The position numbers and the translations under genes are program-made. A stretch of DNA of 64,000 nt from Candidatus Krumholzibacteriota bacterium. GTDB lineage: Bacteria > Krumholzibacteriota > Krumholzibacteriia > JAJRXK01. The DNA lies in the NCBI GenBank assembly GCA_029262065.1, contig JAJDAC010000027.1, positions 62,001 through 126,000 of the forward strand, given 5' to 3'. Positions within the stretch are counted from its first letter, which is position 1; each line of letters starts with the position of its first letter. Below the pieces are notes generated by a model, which saw only the letters and a list, made by a program, of their open reading frames with translations, ran no database searches and was not told the origin of the DNA. Positions 16,198 to 26,002 of this stretch are shown one piece after another.

Positions 16198-16271
16198 CGA
16201 GGCCAGCCCGTGCGACGAGCATGAACAATGTTCCGGCCGAGCGCTCCTCCGCGCTCCTCCCAACCCAACCA

Positions 16272-16311
16272 AAGAGAGCCCCGCTACTACAGCGGGGCTC
16301 TCTTGGTTTTT
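16272..16311 (+). terminator. Intrinsic terminator
   Basis: AAGAGAGCCCCGCT and its exact reverse complement form a 14-bp stem with loop ACTAC, followed by GGTTTTT. It closes the plus-strand unit and lies between two convergent genes. Confidence 0.85.
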
Positions 16312-16374
16312 CCCCTCCCCGCCCTGAACCCCGACTTCGACGCCGAGGTTCTTCTCGCGTGAGTGGTCGGGGTT

Positions 16375-19300
16375 CTACCGGTCCAACACCATGATCTTCC
16401 CCTGTGCGGTTCCGATCGGCGTCGTCACGGCGTAGTAGTACACGCCCGCGGCATGCTCCCTGGGGTTCCAAGACACCGAGTGCCGCCCCGCCGACATGGG
16501 TTCGTCCACTACTGTCTCGATCAAACGACCGCGAGCATCGAAGATCTTCACCTCTACACTGGTCGAGGTAGGCAGGTTGAACGAGAACACCGACGTGCTC
16601 ACCGTGGGATTCGGCGAAATCGAAGCTCCGAATCGAGCCACCGGGGCTTCCGGTGCGGCGGTTACCTCACAATAGAACTTGTCCAACGCCTGACCGGAGG
16701 TGCCGGCGCAGTTCTTCATGGTGGCGGGTTGCTGCACCGTCAAGCCAAACGAGTTGTAACCCGTGACCACGCTGTTGAGCACGGTGCCACAGGTTCCATC
16801 GCTGAGCACGACGCCGGACTGAGCCACGTTGCTTCCCACCAGGGTCAGGTTCGAAAACTTTCCGTTCGAGCGACTCGGGCAATCAGGATTGAAAGAACTG
16901 TTTCTTCCATCCACGCCGTTGCCGCTGTCGTTGCGGGTACTGTGGAGCACTACGCCGAACTGATGCTTCCCACGGAATCCACCTTGCCAGTCGAAACCAT
17001 TCCCCAAGCCCAGCGAGGCCACGAAGTTCTTGCTTCGCGTGTCGCCGCCGTTCCACTGGAAAAGGTCGCCGCTGCTCATGTGAGCCTGCAGAAACGACAA
17101 CTCGGTGCCCGAACCCACGCCGTTGAATTGAAACGCGGTTCCACCGGACTGACCGTCGAAGTCACCAGCGAACTCCACGCGCACGTAGGTCAAACGACCA
17201 CTGCTATCGGCGTCATCACTACCACCGAACTGTCCAGCCTTGGGCAGGAAGCACGGGCCCGACTCGGCCGTGGTCACACAGGCGCCACCGGTCGCACTGG
17301 GGCAATTGGCTACCGCATTGCCGTTGATGGCAACGCCACCCCACGAGCCGATCTGCTGGTTGCCGGCTTCCCAGCCAGGAACGGTGAAGATGATCGGCTC
17401 TGCCTCGGTGCCGTCAGCGAAGATCCGAGCGCCTTGCTTCACGATCAGACACGCGCCTGGCGCGGCCATGACGACCGTTCCCGCGCGAATGGAAAGCGTA
17501 GCCCCGGGCTCCACTTCAATGGGACCCTGCAGGTAATAGGGACTGCGGTCCGGTGTCCACGCTTCGGCCCCAACAATGTTGGCCACTACGTCGGTCTTGA
17601 AATCCCCGGCCGCGAAGTCGGAGGGCGGCAGGTCGACCCGATCCATCTGATCGGTCGCGGTCTCTCCGTACCAGGTCCAACCTTGCGTCCAGTCGCCAGC
17701 CGGCCAGTTGGCCACGTAGTCGACCGCACCGGCAAAGCACGCCGTCCCGAACCACGAGTCCACCTGGTCAGGCCTTACGACCTTTGCGTTGGGATGCGCC
17801 GATAGCGCCGGGCTACCCACCAGAGGGGTGATCCGCGGTTTGGTTGGCGTAGTCGCAAGCGGATGCAACAAGGGGTCCATGGCCGTGTTGTTGAAGAAGT
17901 TCACGCCCAGGCAGCTCGTGCTCAAGAATCCACCCGGACACGTGGCACATGTCGTGGCGCAACCGGGGGACGAAACACACGTGGTATCCCAGTCCGATCC
18001 GTTGCTCCAGGTCACGATCCCATCGAGCACCAGACAACCTTCACCCGGCGTGGGCGCGGGGGGACCGTCGTGTTCCTGCACGTAGTTTCCACCGTTGATG
18101 CCGGCGATATCCTGGAAGAAGACGATGTCGCCCTGCACCGGACCTATGGTGGTGCCCGTCTCCATGTCGAAACGCAGCCCACCTTCGGTCAGTGGAATAC
18201 CAAAGTTGCCCCAGTGACGAATCTGCGCCACGGCGGCCCCGTTGATCTTGTTCCAGGCTTTCTTCTGCCACGACCCCGTGTCGTAGTTGCCGCCGGGAGG
18301 CGGGTACGTGTTGCTGTTGGGACCCGAACAAGCTCCCGAGCTCCAGTTTTCGTCGCCGTCGCTGTTGATCGATAGAATCTTGTCACCGATGGCCAGGCCG
18401 CCGGGAAAGAAATCCACCGCGTCACACAACGTATCGGCCAGGGGCGTAGCTCCGGTGCAGATGACACCGTCCAATGAGAACAGCGCAGTCTGGGCGTCGA
18501 GCAGGTCCACGAAGCCCGCCGTCAACTGCGTGTAGGTATTGCCCGCGAACGTCCATACCGCCGCCTTGCGGTTGGGGTTGTTGCCGAAGAAGTCCACGAC
18601 GTCTTGTTTGGCCTGCTCGAGCGCGTCGTAGCAGCGCGTGTTACCCGTGCTCGAACGCACGGTCATCATTGACCCGGTGCGATCGAGCAGCACGATCATG
18701 TGCGCGTCGGGGCCCGGTTGCGAACACGGCGGGTTGAGTGATGCACAGCTCTGGCCCGGCGAGAAGAAGCCGTCCGTGCATTCCGAAGCGAACACACCGT
18801 CCACGCAGGTGCCCTGCTCACGATCACAGCACGAACCCGGGCAAGCCGAGCCACCCAGATCCATCTCCACGGCTTTGAGCGCCTGGTCCACCTGGAACGC
18901 ATCGCTGACCGTAATGGGCACCAGCAGATTGTTGCCCGTGCGTGGGTCCTTCGGATGAACCCCAATGAGATCATTGGCCGATTGCGTCAGCGCATTGTAG
19001 GCGTCCAGAAAATCGGCGCCTGGCGTCAGATAGTTCACCAGAGCGCGATACCAGATGGCGCCGGCCTTGATGGGCCCGATGCCGGTGACGTTGTAACCGT
19101 TGAACGATTTGCCATCCACGAGCATGGCGAATGCGTGGTTGGGAATTCCGCTGCCCGTGTGCACACCGCCATTGTCGTAGCCGGCGCAGGTTTGCAGCGA
19201 GCTGGTGGCTTTGTCGGGGTGGCCGTAACAAGTGGGATCCCACATGTCGCGAATGGCTCCGCCCAACGGTACCTCGTCTTCGCCAACCAACCAGCGCACG

Positions 19301-20517
19301 CCATCTGCGTGGCCCGGGCTGGTCGAACAGGCCGAACGCAGGTTGTTGCCGGTGTCCGTGCCCGTGCCCGAAGGCGTGGTGGGCCAGGCAATGCCGCCGG
19401 GTGACCCCGGAAATGCAGCGTCACCGTTGAACAGATCGACCAGTTCGCCAAACACGTCCGAGAATGATTCGTTCAGCTGGCCCGATTCGTTCTGATACAC
19501 CAGGTTCGCGGTCTTTTCGGTGATGGCATGGGTCATTTCATGCGCCACCACGTCGTCGGTTACCAGGCCATCGCAGTAGAACCACATCTGGTAGTCGGGG
19601 GACCAGAATGCGTTCGGACAATACAGGTTTGAATCGACGGTCATGATCATGGTCGATCCGTTGTCGTCGTAGCCGTCGCGACCGTGACCCCGATCGAAGT
19701 ATCCATACACGTCGCCCGCGAAGTCGTAGGCCTGGTTCACTTCTACGTTGTTGTGGGCGGGATCGCCTTCCGAGCGTGCCAGAGTACCCGGAACACCCAC
19801 GCCCTCGTGGATCTCACGATCGATAGCCGTGTGCAACAAGGTCCAGTCGTCCATGATCTCGCCGGTAATGGCGTCCACGAAGAAGGCCTGACGCAGCCCC
19901 ACCGACATGTCGGTGAGCACCAGGTAGTACGCCAATCGAGCGCCGCGCGCGGGGTCGCCATACCAATTGGGGTCAACGATCACCAGCTCGGACTGCTCCA
20001 GACTGGGGCTTCCCTCGGCCAGGACGCCCTGAGCAAAGAACACCGCGTCAGCCTCGCTGATCTCCGGCGCGGTCGAGACTCGATCGGGAATGATGTAGAA
20101 ATCGCCATTGGCCGATACGAACTCACCCTTGGCGTTGCGATGCACCTTGAGTTGACCGGTGAACACGTGCAAACCCTGGTAGTACTGTTCGAAAGTGGTG
20201 TGGGTGAAGCCGACCTCGTCGGTTTCCTCTTTGGTTTGCGATAGCTGCTGGTCGACATCGACGATGCCGAACACTGATCCGTAGGTGCGCAGAAAGTCGG
20301 CGGCGGTGGCGCCGGGAGTCATGGGTAACGCGGCGTTGGCCTCGCCCTTCAGAAACACCGCCCGTTGATCACGCGGTGATCGGGTTACATCGAGGCGAAA
20401 CGTATCAAGCTGGGCCAGAGCCATCTGAGGTATGACCAAGCCCAGCAACAGGGCCCAAAGCGCCGCTAACCGGGCGGCTCCGGGCCTGAGCTTCTTGAAC
20501 GGGGGTTGAAAACGCAT
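16375..20517 (-). CDS. M4-type metalloprotease fused to VWA and sorting domains
   Basis: This 1,380-residue exported protein starts with a signal peptide (RLAALWALLLGLVIPQMALA). An FTP/PepSY-like propeptide follows, then a thermolysin-type (M4) catalytic domain with HEMTHAI at 326 onward and NESGQLNESFSDVFGE carrying the third zinc ligand. The M4 core ends near 560, where a Cys-rich knot (CPGSCCDREQGTCVDGVF) is seen. A von Willebrand A domain follows from about 605 (VLLDRTGSM, a near-canonical MIDAS). The last part holds a right-handed-repeat-like region (GPIEVEPGATLSIRAGTVV) and an FlgD-type tail ending GKIMVLDR. ATG 20517 is preceded by AAAGGACC. The domain order is unusual for an M4 peptidase. 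Confidence 0.85.
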   Translation of the reverse strand: MRFQPPFKKLRPGAARLAALWALLLGLVIPQMALAQLDTFRLDVTRSPRDQRAVFLKGEANAALPMTPGATAADFLRTYGSVFGIVDVDQQLSQTKEETDEVGFTHTTFEQYYQGLHVFTGQLKVHRNAKGEFVSANGDFYIIPDRVSTAPEISEADAVFFAQGVLAEGSPSLEQSELVIVDPNWYGDPARGARLAYYLVLTDMSVGLRQAFFVDAITGEIMDDWTLLHTAIDREIHEGVGVPGTLARSEGDPAHNNVEVNQAYDFAGDVYGYFDRGHGRDGYDDNGSTMIMTVDSNLYCPNAFWSPDYQMWFYCDGLVTDDVVAHEMTHAITEKTANLVYQNESGQLNESFSDVFGELVDLFNGDAAFPGSPGGIAWPTTPSGTGTDTGNNLRSACSTSPGHADGVRWLVGEDEVPLGGAIRDMWDPTCYGHPDKATSSLQTCAGYDNGGVHTGSGIPNHAFAMLVDGKSFNGYNVTGIGPIKAGAIWYRALVNYLTPGADFLDAYNALTQSANDLIGVHPKDPRTGNNLLVPITVSDAFQVDQALKAVEMDLGGSACPGSCCDREQGTCVDGVFASECTDGFFSPGQSCASLNPPCSQPGPDAHMIVLLDRTGSMMTVRSSTGNTRCYDALEQAKQDVVDFFGNNPNRKAAVWTFAGNTYTQLTAGFVDLLDAQTALFSLDGVICTGATPLADTLCDAVDFFPGGLAIGDKILSINSDGDENWSSGACSGPNSNTYPPPGGNYDTGSWQKKAWNKINGAAVAQIRHWGNFGIPLTEGGLRFDMETGTTIGPVQGDIVFFQDIAGINGGNYVQEHDGPPAPTPGEGCLVLDGIVTWSNGSDWDTTCVSSPGCATTCATCPGGFLSTSCLGVNFFNNTAMDPLLHPLATTPTKPRITPLVGSPALSAHPNAKVVRPDQVDSWFGTACFAGAVDYVANWPAGDWTQGWTWYGETATDQMDRVDLPPSDFAAGDFKTDVVANIVGAEAWTPDRSPYYLQGPIEVEPGATLSIRAGTVVMAAPGACLIVKQGARIFADGTEAEPIIFTVPGWEAGNQQIGSWGGVAINGNAVANCPSATGGACVTTAESGPCFLPKAGQFGGSDDADSSGRLTYVRVEFAGDFDGQSGGTAFQFNGVGSGTELSFLQAHMSSGDLFQWNGGDTRSKNFVASLGLGNGFDWQGGFRGKHQFGVVLHSTRNDSGNGVDGRNSSFNPDCPSRSNGKFSNLTLVGSNVAQSGVVLSDGTCGTVLNSVVTGYNSFGLTVQQPATMKNCAGTSGQALDKFYCEVTAAPEAPVARFGASISPNPTVSTSVFSFNLPTSTSVEVKIFDARGRLIETVVDEPMSAGRHSVSWNPREHAAGVYYYAVTTPIGTAQGKIMVLDR

Positions 20518-20669
20518 GGAAGGTCCTTTCCTGGGTTCGAAGCGGATGCGAGGGGCAGATAGCCCCCTTCGACCCGGGAACGGACGAGACGGTCGAACCG
20601 AACAACCCACTGGGGAGTCGTGCTAGAGTGGAACTCCGCTCGCCTGACCCTCGCCAGGAGAAACCGCTC

Positions 20670-23537
20670 GTGCACGGCCGGAACGGCATGAAACGCTGGC
20701 TGCCGCTGGTGATTCTGCTATGCGCATCGACTGCGTGGGCGCAGGACTCTCCCGCGCCGACCGCCGCCCCTCCCACGGCACGCGAACTACGACAGCTCAT
20801 CGCCGAACACCGCCGGGCCGGAGAGTTCGGTCGGGCGCTCGAAGTCGCACGCACCACTCTCGAGCGGGAGTTGGACGACGAGGACCTACCCCTGTTCCGG
20901 CGGTTGGACCTGGAACGCGACGTCGCAACCCTCGAAGTGCTGGCCGGTCTTGCGCCGCCGGCCCAGGCCGCCTTGGCCAACGTCGAAACGCTGACGCGCG
21001 ACATCTTCTCGGCGCTAAGAGAATCGCGGGCCGACGACGCCGTTCGGCTGGCCACCCAACAGCTGGAAGTTCGCGAGAAACACATCCCCGGGGTCCACAT
21101 GGACGTGGCCACCAGCCAGACCTACCTGGCCATGGCCCTGCGAAGGGTGGGTCGACTCGAAGAGGCCGAGACGCTCAGCCGCACGGTGGTTTCGGCCATG
21201 GTCGAGTTGCAAGGCCGTGAAAGCGCCGGTACCGCCACGGCGCTGAACAACCTGGCCGGGGTGCTGCGTAGCCGGGGCGATCTCTTGGGCGCCGAAGCTG
21301 CCTTCCGCGAATCATTGGCCATACGAACGCAGGTGTTGGGGCCCAACCATGTTTCCCTGGCCGGTTCCTACAACAACCTTGCCGCGGTGTTCCTACAACA
21401 GGGCGACGCAACGGCGGCCGAGGACATGTATCAATCGGCATTGAGTCTGGTGGAAGCCGTACGGGGCGAAAACCATGACGACACCGCCAAGGCGCTCGAG
21501 AACCTTTCGATTTCCCTGCGCGAACAAGGTCGTATTTCCGAGGCACATGCCGCACTGGAACGCGCGCGCGCGGCATACGAGTCCATCGAAGGCGACCGGC
21601 AAGCTCAACTGGCCCGGCTCGACCACCGTCGGGCGCTGCTGCTCATGGAAGACGCGCGAGCCGACGAGGGAGCCACGCTGCTGGACGATGTTCGAAGGCG
21701 CCGGGAACAATTGCAATCGGGTCCCGCCGCCTTGGCTTCCACCACGCTGGAACTTGGCCGCGCGCAACTCATGCTGGGTCGGTTCGCGCAAGCGCTGGAG
21801 AATTTTCAGGCTGCGTCAGCCATCTACGAACGAATCTACGGACAAGCCCATGCCTCCACGGTCAATTGTGCGCGATTGATCGCCGCAACCCTGGCCCACA
21901 CCGGCAACCCAGCGCAGGCCGAAGCTGTTCTGACCCAAGCCGCCGACAACTACGAACAAGCGCGCATTCGCGGTGGCACGAGACTGGCCCGCGCGACCCA
22001 GCAACTGGACTCCCCCTACGATCTCATGGCCGCGCTGTGCCTGTCCCGCCAGGCTCCCGAAGAGGCGTGGCGATTCTCCGAACGTGCACGCGCGCGCATG
22101 CTCAGCGAGTTGCTCAGAGCCACCGACCAACGCGGACTCGATCCGGAACAGGAAAACCGCGAGCGCCAACTCTTGCGCGAGCTCACCCGTCTTGAAGGCG
22201 AGTCGGCCGCCCTGGGCGAATCGAATGCAGACTCCACGGCCGCCCAACGCACCCAGATTCGTGAACAGCTGCTCCGGGCAGAATCGAACTGGTCGCGACT
22301 GCAACTGGAGTTCGCATCGCAACAAAAAGCCACCATGCCCATCGATCTCGATCTCGCGGAAGTCCAGGCCACGTTGCGACCCGACGAAGGCTTGGTGGGA
22401 TGGCTGGACGTAGACGATGAAGGAGGCTCGCACGGGCGATGGGGCTATGTGCTTCGACCGGACCGATCCATTCGTTGGGTCCCGCTGGCGGCGCGGGGCA
22501 ACGAACCCGAGGAAGAGTTGCGGCTGCGGTTGCGGGGCGAGTACGCAACACCGTTGGGTCTGCCACTGAACGATGAGGTGAACGAGCTCTGTACCCAGGT
22601 CTTCGCGCGAAACCTGGCCCCCCTGGCCAACTCGCTTGCGGGCATCGATCACCTCATAGTGGTGGCGTCGGGCCCGGTGCTGGGCATTCCCATTGAAGTA
22701 CTGATCGACGCGCAAGACCGAACTGCGCTCGATCTGGTACCCGTGAGCTACGCGCCTTCGGCTGGCCTACTACGTTGGCTACGATCACGCCCTCCGATAC
22801 CGGCCAACTCGGCCAACGCCCTTCTGCTGGGCGACCCACCTTTCAGCGCCGACCATCTGCGTGACATGGAGATGGACCAGTCGGCGGCATCGTCGGGCGA
22901 TCGCGGCCGAGGCGTGGGCTACCTGCGGCGACTGGCCTATACACGCCAAGAGGTGAACGCCGCGGCGGCGACGTTTGGCAACCCGCAGGTCCTGCTGGGG
23001 GCAGAAGCCAGCGAGGCCCGGGTCGACGCACTGGCCCGATCCGATCGCTTGCGAACTTTCGGCACGCTGCACCTGGCCACGCACGCCATCGCTGACCCTC
23101 GTCGGCCAGAAAACGCCTCGTTGGTAATGGCCCAAACCGGCCTGGTGGAACCCGGCGAAGCCCTAGCGCGCAACGAACGGGTGTACGACGGTGTCATTAC
23201 CGCTCGGGAAATCATGGCCACGTGGCAACTCGACGCCGACCTCGTGACCCTGAGTGCCTGCAATACAGGTTTGGGCCGACGCGTGGCCGGAGAAGGATAC
23301 GTTGGGCTCGCCCATGCCCTGTTCCGAGCGGGAGCGCGCAGCGTGGTCATGAGCCTTTGGTCGGTGGACGATGAAGCCACCGCGTTGCTCATGGCCCGGT
23401 TCTACGAGAACCGCGCTTCGGGCCAGGACAAGACCCACGCGCTGACCAACGCAAAACGGTGGCTGCGCACGAACCACAAGCGGTACGAGCATCCCCATTT
23501 CTGGGGAGCGTTCGTGTTGATGGGAGATGACCGGTAG
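20670..23537 (+). CDS. Exported TPR-CHAT protein
   Basis: About 15 tetratricopeptide-like helical hairpins (for example ATALNNLAGVLRSRGDLLGA and SYNNLAAVFLQQGDATAAED) fill the first two thirds. The C-terminus is a CHAT domain, a caspase-like cysteine protease fold. Its catalytic His is in HLATHAIADP (about 801) and the Cys in VTLSACNTGLG (about 863), so the active site looks complete. A signal peptide (KRWLPLVILLCASTAWA) implies export. The GTG at 20670 is chosen because CCAGGAG lies nine bases upstream; an ATG six codons later is possible. Substrates of exported CHAT proteins are largely unknown. It is divergent from the M4/VWA gene. Confidence 0.85.
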   Translation: MHGRNGMKRWLPLVILLCASTAWAQDSPAPTAAPPTARELRQLIAEHRRAGEFGRALEVARTTLERELDDEDLPLFRRLDLERDVATLEVLAGLAPPAQAALANVETLTRDIFSALRESRADDAVRLATQQLEVREKHIPGVHMDVATSQTYLAMALRRVGRLEEAETLSRTVVSAMVELQGRESAGTATALNNLAGVLRSRGDLLGAEAAFRESLAIRTQVLGPNHVSLAGSYNNLAAVFLQQGDATAAEDMYQSALSLVEAVRGENHDDTAKALENLSISLREQGRISEAHAALERARAAYESIEGDRQAQLARLDHRRALLLMEDARADEGATLLDDVRRRREQLQSGPAALASTTLELGRAQLMLGRFAQALENFQAASAIYERIYGQAHASTVNCARLIAATLAHTGNPAQAEAVLTQAADNYEQARIRGGTRLARATQQLDSPYDLMAALCLSRQAPEEAWRFSERARARMLSELLRATDQRGLDPEQENRERQLLRELTRLEGESAALGESNADSTAAQRTQIREQLLRAESNWSRLQLEFASQQKATMPIDLDLAEVQATLRPDEGLVGWLDVDDEGGSHGRWGYVLRPDRSIRWVPLAARGNEPEEELRLRLRGEYATPLGLPLNDEVNELCTQVFARNLAPLANSLAGIDHLIVVASGPVLGIPIEVLIDAQDRTALDLVPVSYAPSAGLLRWLRSRPPIPANSANALLLGDPPFSADHLRDMEMDQSAASSGDRGRGVGYLRRLAYTRQEVNAAAATFGNPQVLLGAEASEARVDALARSDRLRTFGTLHLATHAIADPRRPENASLVMAQTGLVEPGEALARNERVYDGVITAREIMATWQLDADLVTLSACNTGLGRRVAGEGYVGLAHALFRAGARSVVMSLWSVDDEATALLMARFYENRASGQDKTHALTNAKRWLRTNHKRYEHPHFWGAFVLMGDDR

Positions 23538-23544
23538 GCGCCTT

Positions 23545-23565
23545 CTCGGCGATTATCCGGCCGAG
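23545..23565. terminator. Short hairpin between convergent genes
   Basis: CTCGGC and GCCGAG pair around a 9-base loop between the CHAT gene stop and the stop of the minus-strand gene. There is no T-tract. Confidence 0.3.
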
Positions 23566-23569
23566 CCGA

Positions 23570-25972
23570 CTACTTCAACAGGGTCAGCGGCAGGCTGCGC
23601 GTTGCCCCCGCCACGGCCAACCGCACGAAATACACGCCGCTGGCCAACGGCCGCCCGTGCGCATCCCGCGCCAACCAAGGCAAACTGTGCTCTCCCGCCG
23701 GCATCCATTCATCGACGAGAACAGCTATCCGACGGCCCCGAACATCCAACACCTCTACGTGGACGCGAACGCCTTCCACCAGATCGAACGCCAGGCGCGT
23801 AGCCGGATTGAACGGATTGGGCCAGGCCCGCAGCCGCAGATTCCGTGGGATCGGGGGAACGGCGATCGCCAGGCGCGGGTCTTCGTACACCTCGACGTCG
23901 TCGATCAATGCCTCGACCAGGCTTGATCCCTGGAGGTCCGTGGCTACGAATCGAACTCGCATCTGCGAACTGGGCGTAACGAAATCCGTCACGCGAAAAT
24001 CTCTCCGGGTCCACGGTGTCTGCGAAACGAAAACGATCTCCAACACCGTCCACGTGGTTCCGCCATCGTTGCTGACCTGCGTAAACAACAGATCCTGCGC
24101 CGGATTCTGGCCCTTCGTGTTCGAAAACCAACGTGCGTACGAGATCATGGGACTGTTCAACTGGGACATGTCGATCAGCGGTGATGTGAGGGTCGTGATC
24201 CCCATGTCCACATCGGCCACGCTGGGAAGATCCTCGGGCAGGGCATTCCCCGTAAGAAAACAGTAGTCCGGCTGACCCGATGCATCGAACCCCGGTTGCA
24301 CATCGCCATTGCGAGTGGCCACGGGAATATCCCGCACCCATCGCCCGGTCACCGCGTCGTCCTGCGCATCCGCGAACGACCAACCCAGATCCTGGCGTCC
24401 GTCATCGAAGAACAACGACCTGACCAACTCGAAGGGCGCTTCCATGGCGGCCGTAAGCGAGATCGCCTGGATCGCAACACCGTACCCAGGAAACGACGCC
24501 TCCAGCTCGTACGTGCCCAGAGGAATCGACTTCAATGAATAGAACCCATCCGCGTCCGTCGTGGTACTGAAACCGGTTTCGACCAAGGTGAGCCTGGCCC
24601 CCACGAGTGGGGCCGGGCCACTCCCCACCGCCAGACCTACCACACGACCGACGATGTCGGCGGTCGGCGGCCGTAGCATCGTCAGATCTCGTTGAGTGGT
24701 CTGGCTCGAGATCACCGACACCGCGGGTGTCTGCGTGAAGAACCCCTCGACGGTGACCCTCAGAGTGTAGCTGCCCGCGGGAACCACCAACGCAAACCGA
24801 CCGACTGCGCCCGTGACGAACTGTTCACCAGTCCCCAGAACTTCCACCAGTGCCCCCGCGACTGCTGAGCCCTGGTCGTCCGTCACCGTGCCCCTCACTT
24901 CGCCCAGATCATCGTCGACCTCCAACACCAGCAGCCCACGCGATCGATCGCTCACCAGCACGCGACCCGAAGGCAAGAATGGATACACACCCCAGCTGCT
25001 TTCGAATTCCCCGTTGGGTCCAGCCGACGTGTCGTAGAACCCCACGCGGGCGGGAACGACGGGGTCGGACACATCCACGATATGCAGGCCGTCGGTGTAG
25101 TACGCGATATAGGCCGTTTCATCCTTCATGGTGACGTTGTGCACGATGGTGGCCGGATCAGCCACCGCGTACTTCGACGAAGCCGTGATGTTGCCCAGGT
25201 CTCGCACATCCCAGAACCAAACGAACCCACCGTAGATCTCGTCGGTAGTGGCCAGCACGTCGCCGCTTCCGGATAGCCATAGATTGTGCGTTTTGGCACA
25301 CGGATAATTCACCGGTCCGGCCAGTCGCACGGGACTCTGAGCGTTGCTGACATCGAACACCGAGAACGCCCAATCGTTGATCTCGGCCAGGTAGGCCACG
25401 TTGTCTCGAACGTAGAGGTCGTGCACGTAGGCATCGGTGTAGAACCCCAAGACCGGCGGGTTCGTGGGATCGGCGGCCAGATCCAGAATGAACGTGCGTG
25501 GATTTCCAGGAGGAACGCCATTGGCTCCACACAGGTAGGCGCGACCGGCACCCTCTTCAATGTAGAGATTGTGCGCGGTCTGGAATGAATCGGCGCCAGC
25601 GTGGTACTCGGCGGCCAAGACCGGGTTCTCAGGATCGGACAAGTCTATGATCTGCAGTCCCTGGTCACTCGCTTCGGTGGTCACGTACGCGAACGTGCCG
25701 AACGTCTTCATATCGCGCCAGATACTGAACGAACCGGGAATGAAACCGGTCTCGTACGCCGTGCCAGGGTTGGTCACGTTCACGATCGACGTTCCGTTCA
25801 CCACTCCCAGCAGGGCGTACTCGCTTCCGCCGGGAGCGACGTAGCCCCACACGTCGTTGTACTGGTTGTACTGGTCGATTTCGGCCAACAGCGAAATATT
25901 GACGGCGTCCTGCGCCAACGCTGGAAGAGCCAGCAGTAGCACCAGAACGCTGAGCATTCGCGGGAACGCCAT
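23570..25972 (-). CDS. Secreted LVIVD-repeat (choice-of-anchor B) protein with sorting tail
   Basis: A signal peptide (LSVLVLLLALPALA) precedes an LVIVD-type propeller whose blades read GLQIIDLSDPENPVLAAEYH, FSVFDVSNAQSPVRLAG and GLHIVDVSDPVVPARVGFYD, the pattern of choice-of-anchor B proteins. Two carboxypeptidase-regulatory-like beta sandwiches follow (GTVTDDQGSAVAGALVEVLG and GFYSLKSIPLGTYELE), then an MAM/jelly-roll-like region with a DVEVYED strand. The C-terminus is an FlgD-type module (WPNPFNPATRLAF, ending LPLTLLK). A structural or adhesive surface role is likely; no catalytic site is visible. CCGAGG lies upstream of the ATG. Confidence 0.82.
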   Translation of the reverse strand: MAFPRMLSVLVLLLALPALAQDAVNISLLAEIDQYNQYNDVWGYVAPGGSEYALLGVVNGTSIVNVTNPGTAYETGFIPGSFSIWRDMKTFGTFAYVTTEASDQGLQIIDLSDPENPVLAAEYHAGADSFQTAHNLYIEEGAGRAYLCGANGVPPGNPRTFILDLAADPTNPPVLGFYTDAYVHDLYVRDNVAYLAEINDWAFSVFDVSNAQSPVRLAGPVNYPCAKTHNLWLSGSGDVLATTDEIYGGFVWFWDVRDLGNITASSKYAVADPATIVHNVTMKDETAYIAYYTDGLHIVDVSDPVVPARVGFYDTSAGPNGEFESSWGVYPFLPSGRVLVSDRSRGLLVLEVDDDLGEVRGTVTDDQGSAVAGALVEVLGTGEQFVTGAVGRFALVVPAGSYTLRVTVEGFFTQTPAVSVISSQTTQRDLTMLRPPTADIVGRVVGLAVGSGPAPLVGARLTLVETGFSTTTDADGFYSLKSIPLGTYELEASFPGYGVAIQAISLTAAMEAPFELVRSLFFDDGRQDLGWSFADAQDDAVTGRWVRDIPVATRNGDVQPGFDASGQPDYCFLTGNALPEDLPSVADVDMGITTLTSPLIDMSQLNSPMISYARWFSNTKGQNPAQDLLFTQVSNDGGTTWTVLEIVFVSQTPWTRRDFRVTDFVTPSSQMRVRFVATDLQGSSLVEALIDDVEVYEDPRLAIAVPPIPRNLRLRAWPNPFNPATRLAFDLVEGVRVHVEVLDVRGRRIAVLVDEWMPAGEHSLPWLARDAHGRPLASGVYFVRLAVAGATRSLPLTLLK

Positions 25973-26002
25973 GTTGGCCTCGGCGTCAGAGTGTCGGGGC
26001 GG

